Shown piece after piece: positions 12,232-23,523 of a stretch of 64,000 nt of DNA. The stretch's first letter is position 1. Every line of letters begins with the position of its first letter. Source of the stretch: Psoroptes ovis (lineage: Eukaryota; Arthropoda; Arachnida; Sarcoptiformes; Psoroptidae). The notes under the pieces were generated by a model that made no database searches, was not told the DNA's origin, and worked only from the letters and a program-made list of their open reading frames with translations. Position numbers and translations under genes: made by a program. The stretch covers positions 4,153,501 to 4,217,500 of the forward strand of contig PQWQ01000003.1 in NCBI GenBank assembly GCA_002943765.1, written 5' to 3'.

Positions 12232-12310
12232 GACTATTGTATTGGTATTTTTTATTGTATTATTTTTTAAAATTGTAAATTTTGATAATTTTATTATTTT
12301 TGAAAAAATC

Positions 12311-12617
12311 GAAAAAATCTAAGGCTATCCATCGTCAAAATTTTTGAAAATTTCGAAAAAATTTAAGGCTATAATAGGTGGAAATTTTTGAAAAATCGAA
12401 AAAATCTAAGGCTATCCATCGTCAAAATTTTTCAAAAAATCGAAAAAATCTAAGGCTATAATACGTGGAAATTTTTGAAAATTATGAAAAAATCTAAGGC
12501 TATCCATCGTCAAAATTTTTGAAAAAATCGAAAAAATCTAAGGCTATCCATCGTCAAAATTTTTGAAAAAATCGAAAAAATCTAAGGTTATAGTACGTGG
12601 AAATTACTGAAAAAATA
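12311..12617 (+). repeat. Seven-unit tandem repeat, 43-44 bp period
   Basis: Units start at 12311, 12355, 12398, 12442, 12486, 12530 and 12574. Each begins GAAAAAATCTAAGG or a close variant. Two unit types can be told apart by the middle: A (CTATCCATCGTCAAAATTT) and B (TATAATACGTGGAAATTT). Order is A-B-A-B-A-A-B, which suggests growth first as an A-B dimer. The array may lie in the 3' UTR of the upstream gene. Confidence 0.93.
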
Positions 12618-12658
12618 TGTGAGACGCCTATTTGTACCCAAACAGTCTATTTTAACCC
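12612..12658 (-). repeat. Right arm of 46-bp inverted repeat
   Basis: Inverted partner of 11296-11342. It abuts the last tandem unit and lies about 160 bp upstream of the SF3B4 start codon. The arm's TATA-like box is changed here (TACAAATAG on the minus strand). Confidence 0.85.
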
Positions 12659-12816
12659 AATTGTGTTTTTCTCTCAACCTTCCTTTTTTTCATTAGTCCT
12701 TTATGAAAAGCTTCATTTTGATCGAGTCACATGATCATTGTTTTCATTTGCTATTTGAAGTTATTGGTTTTTCGATGTTGTAATTTGTTAATTTTTTTTT
12801 CAAAAATTTTGATGAA

Positions 12817-13950
12817 ATGGCCGCCGGTCCTATCGCCGAACGTAATCAAGATGCAACAATCTATGTTGGTGGCCTTGATGAAAAAGTTAATGAAAATATT
12901 TTATGGGAATTATTCGTCCAAGCTGGACCAGTAGTGAATGTCCATATGCCAAAAGATCGTGTAACAAATTTACATCAAGGATATGGTTTTGTTGAATTCA
13001 TGTGTGAAGAAGATGCTGATTATGGTATTAAAATAATGAATATGATAAAGTTGTATGGCAAACCTATACGAGTGAATAAAGCATCGGCACATCAGAAAAA
13101 TTTGGATGTCGGTGCCAATGTTTTCATTGGCAATCTTGATCCTGAAGTTGATGAAAAATTATTATATGATACATTTTCAGCGTTTGGTGTTATACTGCAA
13201 ACGCCTAAAATTATGCGTGATCCTGAAACAGGCAATTCAAAAGGTTATGCATTCATAAATTTCGCTAGTTTCGAAGCATCAGATGCTGCTATTGAAGCAA
13301 TGAATGGACAATATCTTTGTAACCGGCCAATTACCATTAGTTATGCATTCAAAAAAGATGCCAAAGGTGAACGTCATGGTTCAGCTGCTGAACGTTTATT
13401 GGCATTCTCATTGCCAGAACCACATCGACCTCATCAATTGTTTGCCGATGCACCACCAACAGCACCGGTGGCAGCAGCAGCAGCAGTTCCAGCACCGATG
13501 ATTGCTCCAATGATGGTTCCACCAGCTGCAGCAATTCCAGCTATGCCACCACCGCCAGCAGCATATACTACTGATCCAACTGAAACCATGAATATGATGG
13601 CCATGAACATGTTGAAATGGCAACACGGTCTCCCTGCAGCGATGCCACCGCCACCACCTCCGCCTCCAATGATTAATCCTCATCAGCATTTGATGGCAAT
13701 GGCACCGCCGCCACCACCACCACCTCCGCCACCGGCAGGTCATCCACAATCTGGAACAGCAGCCATGTTGGCAATGGCACAACCACCGCCACCTCCACCA
13801 CCACCAGGTCAACCGCCAATGATGATTCCGAATAGTCATCCACATTTGATGCCACCACCTCCTCCACCGCCACCATTCCCTGGAGCGAATATACATGGAT
13901 TCACGGTTCCACCACCGCCTCCGCCACCACCACCACCAGTTGGACAATAA
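12817..13950 (+). CDS. SF3B4: Splicing factor 3B subunit 4 (SAP49)
   Basis: A single exon of 377 aa. Two RRM domains: RRM1 at about residues 14-91 (RNP2 IYVGGL, RNP1 QGYGFVEF) and RRM2 at about 101-178 (RNP2 VFIGNL, RNP1 KGYAFINF). The N-terminus MAAGPIAERNQDATIYVGGL and DPETGNSKGYAFINF are typical of SF3B4. The last 150 residues are proline-rich with blocks of eight or more prolines, as in orthologues. SF3B4 is a U2 snRNP SF3b component that contacts pre-mRNA near the branch point and binds SF3B2. A polyadenylation-like AATAAAAG lies about 30 bp after the stop. No intron is needed. Confidence 0.97.
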   Translation: MAAGPIAERNQDATIYVGGLDEKVNENILWELFVQAGPVVNVHMPKDRVTNLHQGYGFVEFMCEEDADYGIKIMNMIKLYGKPIRVNKASAHQKNLDVGANVFIGNLDPEVDEKLLYDTFSAFGVILQTPKIMRDPETGNSKGYAFINFASFEASDAAIEAMNGQYLCNRPITISYAFKKDAKGERHGSAAERLLAFSLPEPHRPHQLFADAPPTAPVAAAAAVPAPMIAPMMVPPAAAIPAMPPPPAAYTTDPTETMNMMAMNMLKWQHGLPAAMPPPPPPPPMINPHQHLMAMAPPPPPPPPPPAGHPQSGTAAMLAMAQPPPPPPPPGQPPMMIPNSHPHLMPPPPPPPPFPGANIHGFTVPPPPPPPPPPVGQ

Positions 13951-14116
13951 TAATTGAAATAATTAAAATTTTGTACAAAATAAAAGAAATTTTATTTCTC
14001 AAAAAAGAAAAATACCCATTCAGAATACATTATTTCCAAAATAAAATTCTTCAAAAACATTGCACTCAATCCATAATAATCAATAATTTCCATCATAAAT
14101 CATTTCTTTCCAAGCA

Positions 14117-16028
14117 TTAAGCAACACCGGTACTACATTGATTTTCTTTCAATGCTTTTTCAAATAATTCATCAAAATAATCCATTTCACAACGACCTTT
14201 ACCATTATTATTCATTGATTCTTCATCATTAAATCTTTCAAAATTATTCTTGTTTCGATTCTTTTCATAATTTTCCATCTAATCAAGGGTCATAATAAGA
14301 ATTAGTTTCCAATATTAATCAAAATAAGACACAAACCTTATCGAACAGCTCAATTACAACAGCATTATCATCATCGAGTTCATTGATAGCTTTACCGGTG
14401 ATCATTTCAAATAGTTTGTACGGTGATTTAAGGTCACATAATTTCTTCGAGAAAAACTACGTTGTTTGAAAATCAAAAATTAATGGTCAAACAGATAGGT
14501 ACTGATCTTGTCAACGGGTATTTACCTTACAAATATTAACACAATCACGCCACAGAAATCTGAATGCCATTGGATGAGTAGTACGTACTGCTTGTGATAC
14601 ATCAATACACCATAGTTTATTTTCATGCCATAATAGATTATATTCACTTAGATCAGCATGTATCATATCGCATTCTCGGTAAAGACGTATCATCAATTTT
14701 TCCGTTTCTTGCCATATTTTTTGAAATAATTCATCTGAATAAATTAAATTTTTAATTGTTGGTGCTGGTCGTCCATCACGACCAATAAATGTCATAATAA
14801 GGATATGTTTTTTAAGTAATACAACTTCAGGACAAAGGATACCGAATTTACGTAAACGATTCTGTGATAAGAAAGAAAACAAATTAGTCATTAATAAAGG
14901 GTTAATAAGCAATGAACATACTAAATTGTGCATTTCTTTCTCTGCCCATAAGGGTATGGTTAATTTCGGATTTTGTTTCGATAATTTTCCCGTTTGTTCA
15001 AGTATTGGATCACCAATAATATATTGGATACGTTCACGAAATTCTGTAATTGTTGTTTTAAATATTTTTATGGCCACTTCACCAATCGTAATATTTTTAT
15101 CCAAATTTTGTCCAATACCATGGATGACAACTGATTCTTTACCAGTGGCTATAACACCATTCATCGTATCCAATGTACCATTATTAATCATTTTAAATAA
15201 CAATATTCGACTCTTGGCATCGACAGCTTTTTCAGCTGAAGATTTTTCTTTCTTTTCATGTAACCGTGCCATACGTTTACCTTCACTAATACTATGATTT
15301 TTCAATACATTATAAACACTGTTCGATAATTTCATTGGATAAACACCGGCAGCACCATCACCGGTCAATATATCGCTTTCAAATTCCATAACTTTACATG
15401 CATTACGACATTTATTCATTTCTAAATCATGTTTAGTGGTTACTTCACCATTTTTATCGACAACATAACCTTGTTTACCAATTTTCGGTGCTTGCCGTTC
15501 TTTTTGTTCATAAAAATCCCAATGTTTTGATTCTTGGCCATATTCATGATGATGAATCTGATCATCTAAATCATCGCTATCATTTAAATCTTCATTACGT
15601 AAACGACGTAATTTTTCAAATGATATCTGTACTTTTGAATTAGCATTATATTGTCTTTCTTCTCGCTTCAACATACGATCATGTTCAAGATCTAATTCAT
15701 GTTGTAATAGTCGTGCTAACATTTCATCATTTGAACAATCCAATTCATCATTATTTTCATCATTTTTCAATGAGGTCCATGCCTTTGCGTCAGCTGTTAC
15801 TGGGTCTTCATTACTATTTTGTTGCTGTTGTTGACAATCATCGTATGAATCATTTGATTGATTTACACTTAGATCAAGTGCCAATTGTTCAGACATAATA
15901 TCATCAAATGAAATCGATGGTTGTTGCTGCTGCTGTTGAGACTCTGTAGTCGTTGATGATGATTGGTTCAACGATGGAACATCGGAACTTTGGCTCTGAA
16001 CCAGCTCTGACCAGGTTTTCTTCGACAT
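14117..16028 (-). CDS. RIOK3: RIO-type serine/threonine kinase 3
   Basis: Four exons, 16028..14922, 14861..14526, 14456..14337 and 14278..14117, give 574 aa; phases agree. The ATG at 16028 (MSKKTWSELV) replaces an upstream TTG at 16082. The N-terminal part has DIMSEQLALDLSV and MLARLLQHELDLEHD as in RIOK3. The RIO domain begins near the TTKHD and LSNSVYNVLK blocks. The glycine-rich ATP loop is ATGKESVV, the ATP lysine is in EVAIKIFK, the catalytic loop is HADLSEYN and the metal-binding Asp is in WCIDVSQAV. RIOK3 is an atypical kinase linked to 40S ribosomal subunit maturation and innate immune signalling in vertebrates. The last exon is short, acidic and not strongly conserved. Confidence 0.95.
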
Positions 16029-16680
16029 TTTTCGTTTCACTTGTTTCCACCTTTCAAATCTTGACTTTGATTTCTTAAACAATCACCAAACTAAGACAGT
16101 AAACAAATAAATTTTCTGCCAATCTGCCAAAACAAACTTTGTCGTTACACCACTCAAATACAATTAATTAAAGAAACAACAACAACAAACGTTGTTGTTA
16201 CGAAACCTCTTGCTTTTCACTCAATTAATTGAGCAAAAACACAAAAACGTATTGAAAACGCGTAGTTCAATCAATCGTCTATTTTTTTTTCATGATGCAA
16301 AAAAAATATATCGATTCTATCGATAAAGAATATCGATATAAGACGTTCATCAGTTTTGGTTAAACATACTGGCGACTATTGACACATTAAACATACTCAG
16401 TTATGTTGATATAGGGAATTCAAATTTTTTAAACTTTGACAAAACTATGAGACCGTCAATTTGTTTATGATTTGAAAATTTTATTTCATTAAACTTGAAA
16501 AAATTTTTTTGTTTTTATCAGGTTATGACCTTTGATTTATATTGATTTGCAGTAAATATTGTTTAAATGACCAAAAATTGAAACATCAGTAATTTGTGTG
16601 GACTTATATTTGAAAATTTTTGATGACCTTAACCTCATATCTTTGTTAGAAAAATCATTGAATGTGTGATTATCATTATT
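16029..16680. other. Intergenic between CUB gene A 3' end and RIOK3 5' end
   Basis: Contains the RIOK3 upstream region with two TATCGATA sites (separate entry) and the 3' flank of CUB gene A. No gene or mobile element seen. Confidence 0.6.
16318..16338. promoter_or_regulatory. Pair of TATCGATA (DRE-like) palindromes
   Basis: TATCGATA occurs at 16318-16325 and again at 16331-16338, about 290-310 bp upstream of the RIOK3 ATG. In Drosophila this exact 8-mer is the DNA replication-related element bound by DREF (and overlaps BEAF-32 CGATA sites) in housekeeping promoters. Whether the same factor acts in this species is inference. Confidence 0.5.
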
Positions 16681-18435
16681 TTATATGACACATGGTAATT
16701 GAGTGTATTTCAATGAAAAACCTAGAAGAAAGGGTTTTAAAGAGGGTTAACATTTGTCATCATTGAATCATTGTTATTTTAAACATGAACATATTTACCT
16801 GCTTGTGAATTGATTGCATTACTAAAATGATCACCATTTGATCGGACACGTAGTTGAAAGGGTTTTGAACGTGCTAATTGGATTGAATTGAATTAGATTA
16901 TTCATAAAGATTATACAAGATGTGTATACTTACAAATAATAAAATCATTATCAAGTAATTTCGAACCACAAAAACGATCTTCACCTTGTCCAGTACCTTC
17001 GGCCGAGCCTTGATCGATGCCGATAAAATCATCGAAATTACATTGTGCACCACTAGCACCATGAAGACATCGATTATTATTGAATGATGATGATGGATCT
17101 TTATCCGATTGTGGAGGTTTGGCGTCTGATTCGGATGAATCAGATGATTCTCGATTTTCGGCTGCGAATATTTTCAAATTTTCAGTAACAATCGATGATG
17201 TTGTCGTTGTAATCATTGCAATTGGTGATGGATCAACAACAACAATTTTATCATTATTATTATTATCATTAGATCCATACATTATCGGTGTATTATTGGT
17301 TATATTAATTTTCGGTTCATTCTCAAGGTCATTATCAATAGGATTAAGCTGAATGGAATCATCAGTTTTTCCTTGCATACCAAAAAATGGAAACGATTGT
17401 GAACAATCATTGTAATCGGATTCTTTACCTTCGAACGGTGACCCGAACATGAACATTCCTGGATTTTCAGTTTCCCATTTAATTGCACAGAAATTTTCTT
17501 CATTACGAATACAAGTTGTGTAACGTAAATTGGCCAAATATCTTGCACGATATTCCAATTTTGGACCAAAATTAAATGATCGAATAATGTCCGATGGTGA
17601 ACGATAATATTGTAAACAACCGGATGGTGCCATATCCAAACTATTACATTGTATCATGTTTATTTTAATTTTCCATTTACGCAGAACGCTGGCACCATTG
17701 GTCACTACGGATAGTACGACTGGATTTCTACTTTCTTGTCCCATATCGATGTAAACTGTGAATTTAATTGGTAAAATCATTGATTAATTGAATCTAAAAT
17801 TGATAAAATCAATGAACTTACTATGTTGACCATTATTTTCACCGCACAGAATCGGTAATCGTTCACCAACAGTTGTACGTACCATAAATGAATCCGTAGT
17901 GCAGAAACCATTTTCATCTGGTTGTGATAATGAAAATTCTTCAAAATCCAACCGTAATTGACAAATATTTTCATTTTTCTTTATTGTCACTTGACAAGTA
18001 TTCGTATCGTTTTCATAGCTAGGATATTGTCGATTAACAAAAAATGTTTCATTTTGATTTGTTTCACCACCACATGTGAATTTGAATGAACAACAAGCAG
18101 CGAAACCATTTGCACATCGACCAATGACGGCACCTCTACGATTTAAGCATTCACTCTAAGATTTTAAAGGTAAAGAAGACCATGAATCAATAGACTATTC
18201 AATTATTAAATAATACAAACAAACAAACCTCATAAAGACAAACACCCGATTCATCATTTTCACCTTCACAAACAGTATTTTGATAACGCATTGCCGAAAA
18301 TATACCTGGCAATGATATTGGTCGTAATTGACATTGATAATAATCGACTAGTTGTACCAATATCATTATATTAATTATCATCAATAATTGTTGATGATAA
18401 TGATGATGCCGTTTATTATTCCGATTGATCAGCAT
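16681..18435 (-). CDS. Secreted clip-like/CUB domain protein, paralogue A
   Basis: Five exons: 18435..18229, 18155..17822, 17755..16934, 16873..16799 and 16721..16681, 492 aa, phases consistent. A hydrophobic N-terminal stretch (LLMIINIMILVQLV) is a likely signal sequence, though a His-rich lead precedes it. A six-Cys clip-like motif follows, spaced C-x9-C-x5-C-x10-C-x6-CC, then CGG, then a CUB domain with DFEEFSLSQPDENG and VRTTVGERLPILCGENNGQH. Paralogue B and C have an intron after FNYG(P/L); here that intron is missing. A unique ~120-residue acidic, Asn/Ser/Thr-rich insert lies between FGSPFEG and FDDFIGIDQGS. The family is widespread in arthropods and largely uncharacterised; secretion and protein binding are inferred. 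Confidence 0.85.
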
Positions 18436-20004
18436 GATATTTTTAGTTATTTTATTCTTAATTATTCGAATACAAATAATAATCAATATTACTAATGTTA
18501 TTAATAACAATATTTTGAATTATCACTTGAAATTGTTATTATTCAATTATTATTTAAATTCTCATAAATAATAAATAAATAATATTTTGAAAACAAAGGA
18601 TGAATATATTTTTGAAAAGATTAAAATGAATTTCTTTTTCTATATTTGATTACGTTGTATTGATATCTATTGAATAATTCATAATATTCATTGGTTGTAT
18701 ACAACATAAAATATGATATTCAACATTAATATACAACAATATTCAATAAAATGTTTTTATTCAAACTAGATTATTCAAACATCTTCTATACTCATATCTA
18801 CACCATTTTTTCGTTGTTTACCTTTGTGTTACCATTAACAAGATGATTCGAACCAAAACAACCTGTTGAATCTGTTTTTTTTTCTATGGCGAATGAATTC
18901 ATAAAGGCGAATCCTACACAACAACCAGGTAACCAACCAACGAATGAATGATCGGTTTGATCATAATTTAAGATAGACACTGAACGAATTTCTAATGAAT
19001 TTCCTGGTTGGTTAAGTTTTTTTTCTTAGTTTAAAGGTGCAGCCACATATAAAATCAAAATGATGGAATTTTTGAATTGAATTCAATATAAATCCAGTTT
19101 CGTTTAGTTGAAATAAATTGAAATGAAATGAAATTAGATAAATATAGATAAATAATCAAAAACAATCACAGACACGATTAAGATTTATTTCTGTAAGGTC
19201 AGTGTATTTGATTGCAAACCATTCATTATGATGAATAAAATTTTGGACAAGTTTTCCACACATTGATCATGATGGTCAATGTCCAATTTTCGACCTTGAC
19301 CATTTTGACCAAAAACAAAAAAAAAAAAAAAAACAAAAACAATCAAAGGTTTGAACCATCGGAAGAATCGATTGATTCGATTAAATGACAAGGATCGTAA
19401 AAGAAATCAATCAAAGATTATTCTTTTTAAGATTTCTTAATGAAGGAAAAATATGACGGAAATTATTTTTCGAAAAAATCATCTAAATCATATTACCCGA
19501 TTGGTGGTTATTCATTCGATGACCTATGGCATCCACATCCATAATCTTACACACATTCAAAAATACACATTCACCAACATTGAACCGGTATTTGTTTCTC
19601 TTCGTCAAAATTCTCTTTTTGAATAATTCTCGATGAACAACATTAATATTTGTTGAAAAATTCCGCTATAAAAACACCGTTTTATTAATGAAAATAAAAA
19701 ATATTTTGGTCAAAATTTAACCAAAAAATTTGTTTGACATTTAGTGGTTATAACCTATTGAAATAACAAAATTCAAAATAGCCATAAAAAAATTCAGTGT
19801 GTACAAGTGTGTTTAAAGTTCAATATTTTCATTTTTCAATTATTTGATTATTCATCGGTCAAGTTTGTATTTGTTCAAAATTTTAAATCAATAGTCTGTC
19901 ATCGTTCATATTGGTTATGTGCTGAACAACAATTGATTTTGAATCAATAAATTGAATAATCTTTGTTTGAACCCCGCGAAAATTTTGATTCAAATTTTAA
20001 AAAC
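18436..20004. other. Divergent intergenic region between CUB genes A and B
   Basis: Upstream DNA of both A (-) and B (+). It contains a poly-A run near 19316-19334. No further CUB exon or gene was found; small open frames (18798-18980, 19185-19391) have no family features. Confidence 0.5.
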
Positions 20005-21716
20005 ATGGTAAATTTTCAAATTATTATTACGTAATAATTACGATTGTCAATATATTTCCATTATAATTTTTTCTAAAATTTGAAATTTTTAGTTTCGTTT
20101 AAGTATATTACTAGTTCCATTGGCAATAGCAACAGTTGTGTATAGTCAAGGTGCATTTCGGCCACCATCAATACCGGCAATCATAGCAATATTACGATAT
20201 CAAAATAGTCCATGTACAACGGATTCAAATACACCTGGTACTTGTTTAGCACAAAATGATTGTTTAGGTCGTCAAGGTACACCCGATGGTACTTGTGCAT
20301 CTGGTTTTGCTTCTTGTTGTAATTTCAAGTTTACTTGCGGTGGTCGAACGAAGGAGAATGAAACGATTTTCGTTAATCATTTATATCCGAAAACTGATAA
20401 TGGAACGAATACTTGTCAAGTTACCATTGATAAACAGCCGAATGTTTGTCAACTTCGTTTAGGTAATTAATTAGAGACATTCATTTTAAATTTGAGAAAT
20501 TTCAATCCGAAAAAACAATCAAATTCCATTCGAAAAATATTGTAGATTTCGAAGAATTTTCATTAGCCCAACCAGACGAGAATGGTCAATGTACTACGGA
20601 TTCATTTATGGTACGTACAACTGTTGGTGAACGTTTACCAATTTTGTGTGGTGAAAATAATGGTCAACATCTTTATGTTGATATGGGTCGTGGTTCAGCT
20701 AATCCAGTCGTACTTTCAGTCGTAACGAATGGTGATATGATTGGCCGAAAATGGAAAGTCAAAATTAATATGATTCCATGTAATAATTTGGATATGGCAC
20801 CGTCTGGTTGTTTACAATATTTCCGTTCACCATCTTCGGTTATTCAAAGCTTCAATTATGGTCTACCTGTACGTAATTTGATCTAAAATGACTTTTAAAT
20901 AGGGTTAGAATTTATTCTATTCTGTATTTGACCAAAAAAGATGGAAGGTCGTGCTAGATATCTATCGAATCTACGATACACAGCTTGTGTACGTGTTGAA
21001 GAAAATTTCTGTTCAATCAAATGGGAAACCGAAACACCAGGATCATTTTCATGGGGTGCACCTTATGAAGGAAATCTTACAGCTCGTGGTGCAAGCGGTG
21101 GCCTATGTAATGTTGATGATTTCATCGGTATCGATCAAGGTTCGGCTGAAGGTAGTGGACCAGGCGAGGATCGTCTTTGTGGTACTAAGCTATTGCAAGA
21201 TGATTATGTTATTTGTAAGTATTTTTACCCGTTTGATACCTTTGAAAATATTTTGGGAAATTCATTCTTAATCAATATTCCTTCATTTTCATAGCACGAT
21301 CGAAACCATTCCAGCTTAAAGTAAGATCAAATAGTGATCAAAAATTGAATGCAGAAAATTCTCAACATGGTATGTATAGCCCTTACATAATTTATAATTC
21401 AAAACCTTGAATCAAGCTTGAATAGGCAAAAAACCTATTCAAAATAACTTTAGCCCCTTATTCACAAGCTCATTGACCTCAATCATCGTTTGTTTGACCC
21501 TTCAAAATTTTTACAGTTATTTACCTTCTTAAATTTTCCAGAAAAATAAACCTGTCAGATAAAATTCAAAATGTTTTCGTTTGATTAATATTCAACCTCT
21601 TACCTTGAACACACAACTTGATTATTCAACCTCTTACCATATTCATTTCTTCTTATTTTTTCAAAAAAAACACAGGTTTTAGTCTTCGTTATGTACAACT
21701 TCCTTGTGTGATTTAA
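20005..21716 (+). CDS. Secreted clip-like/CUB domain protein, paralogue B
   Basis: Six coding exons: 20005..20007, 20093..20462, 20546..20868, 20941..21214, 21295..21369 and 21676..21716, 361 aa. The first coding exon is just the ATG, followed directly by a GTAAAT donor; exon 2 then supplies the signal peptide FRLSILLVPLAIATVVYSQG. This start is inferred from the perfect signal peptide and phase 0. The clip-like six-Cys motif has the same C-x9-C-x5-C-x10-C-x6-CC spacing as A and C. The CUB region holds DFEEFSLAQPDENG, LYVDMGRGSANPVVLSV, CLQYFRSP and DDFIGIDQGSAEGSG. The end is GFSLRYVQLPCVI. Neighbouring paralogues A and C show local gene duplication. Role unknown; extracellular. Confidence 0.87.
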
Positions 21717-23523
21717 TATCTCTTATTTCGAGCTGAATTGAGCTGAATCAATCAAAATCAATCAATCAATTTTCATGATCATCATTCATTCATCATCATC
21801 ATTATCATAATCAAAATCATGGCCATAACCAGCATCTTTGAATTATCATTCGAATACCATTCATTATATACACGACCAGAGTTGTCCAGAGAGAGACCTT
21901 CAAATTAGAAAATTACAAAAACCTGAAATTAGTACAAAACCAAACAAACAAACAAACATCACCTTAACCTTACCTTTTAAAGAAAATTTTCAAAAAAATT
22001 CAAAATTACTTGACGAGCTTATCATAGATTTATTCAACACATATATACACGATATTATGGGTCATCAAATCGGTCATACATCTTTACACACATAGAAACA
22101 CTTACGAAGATTGATGACTGATAATGAACAAACAAAATTTAAATTTCAAAGATATTAAATTCTGTACATACACAAACAAAGCTCTTGATGCACTGATCAA
22201 ATAGACCTTTTAAAAGATGAACAAATCAAGCCATTTTGCTGCCGTTTTTTTTTTGAACCAGTTGACCAGAAAAAAGAAGACATTGAATCAAACTGTCAAA
22301 TCATTAAATTTCAAAACAAATCAACCAAAAATCTCATAACTTGAATCTCTGAATTTATTTATTTTGAATTATTTTTACTGAGCACTAAAACGATATTCAT
22401 TTATTTATTTATTTAATATTTATTGCTTTGCACTTATGATTTTATTTATTTTGATTAAAATAAAATAAACATTTTGATTTGAATTTTGAACTTTTAAATT
22501 TTTAAAAATATTTGAATTTTAAATTGAAAATTGACAGAAACCAATTGACAAAATTCAATTGGGAAATTTTATGGGAATTTTTCAAATTTTTTCAAAGAAA
22601 AAAAAACTTTCCGTAAATGTGTTTCGATTCGAATTTCGAATTTTTTTTTGGCGTCAAATTTTTCGTTCATTTTCGGACTTTTCGGCCACCATCATCATCA
22701 TCATAACCTTGAAACCATCAAAGGTATTTAACCTAATTAATCATTGAAAATTTATTAATTTTTTTCGTGGTCAATCAAGAGAATGTGGAAAAAACTAGTC
22801 GATCAACTGGTTGGGTTTTTTTTCGGTTCATTTTTATAAATGCACTGGTTGGCAAGTATGAATTTTAATTAATTTTTTTTCAAGCTTTACAAGGGTCGAT
22901 TCTCTTCATTTTGATGGTAAATATTATGAATTTTAAATGGCAAAAATTAATTAAAATCAAGATTATTACATTGCTTACAGTGGTTACCATCGGTTACTGA
23001 CCTGTTTACTTCCGTACATGGAACATAAATTTTTTTAATTATTCTAGAAACTTGAATGGTGATAAATGGTATCAACTCAAGGAAGAAAGGAATAAGGAGT
23101 AAGAAAACCTACCTAATCAACATTTAAATTAAAATGGTGATGTCCTGTTGTTCTTAATGTTGTTTGTGGCTGCTATTCATTAATACTGATTGGAGTAAAA
23201 GGTATTTTAAATCTCTTTTTTTACCTGAAATTATATTTTTAACTAATTCATTATTTTATCTTCTTCTTCAAAAGTTCAATGTTAATATTTTAGATGGTTG
23301 GCAGAGATTCAACGGATTGATACAGTGAGAATTCGCTTCACCATCATCATCATCATCATCGGCAGAAGCAGCTGTAGCAGTCAACAACAGCCATTGATCA
23401 TTGGTGATCATTCAAAACAAAACAAATTTATTTTGATTTTGAACTTTGTTATTTTTATTTTGGTTTGGTTTATTCACTTCATTTTGCTTGGAAATATTCA
23501 GTCTGCTTATTCATTTTTCCATA
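21717..23523. other. Intergenic between CUB genes B and C
   Basis: A/T-rich with no coding exon recognised. Small open frames (21838-22095, 22559-22747, 23298-23534) lack family features; the last overlaps the leader of gene C. Confidence 0.5.

Larger units (their letters stand above)
12232..12816. other. Intergenic, tandem array and right inverted-repeat arm
   Basis: 3' flank of the zinc-finger-like gene, the seven-unit tandem array at 12311-12617, the right inverted-repeat arm, and then the short SF3B4 upstream region. Confidence 0.7.

Noticed and set aside
13408..13947. Long Trp/Arg-rich frame antisense to SF3B4
   Set aside because: Mirror of the proline codons in the SF3B4 tail.
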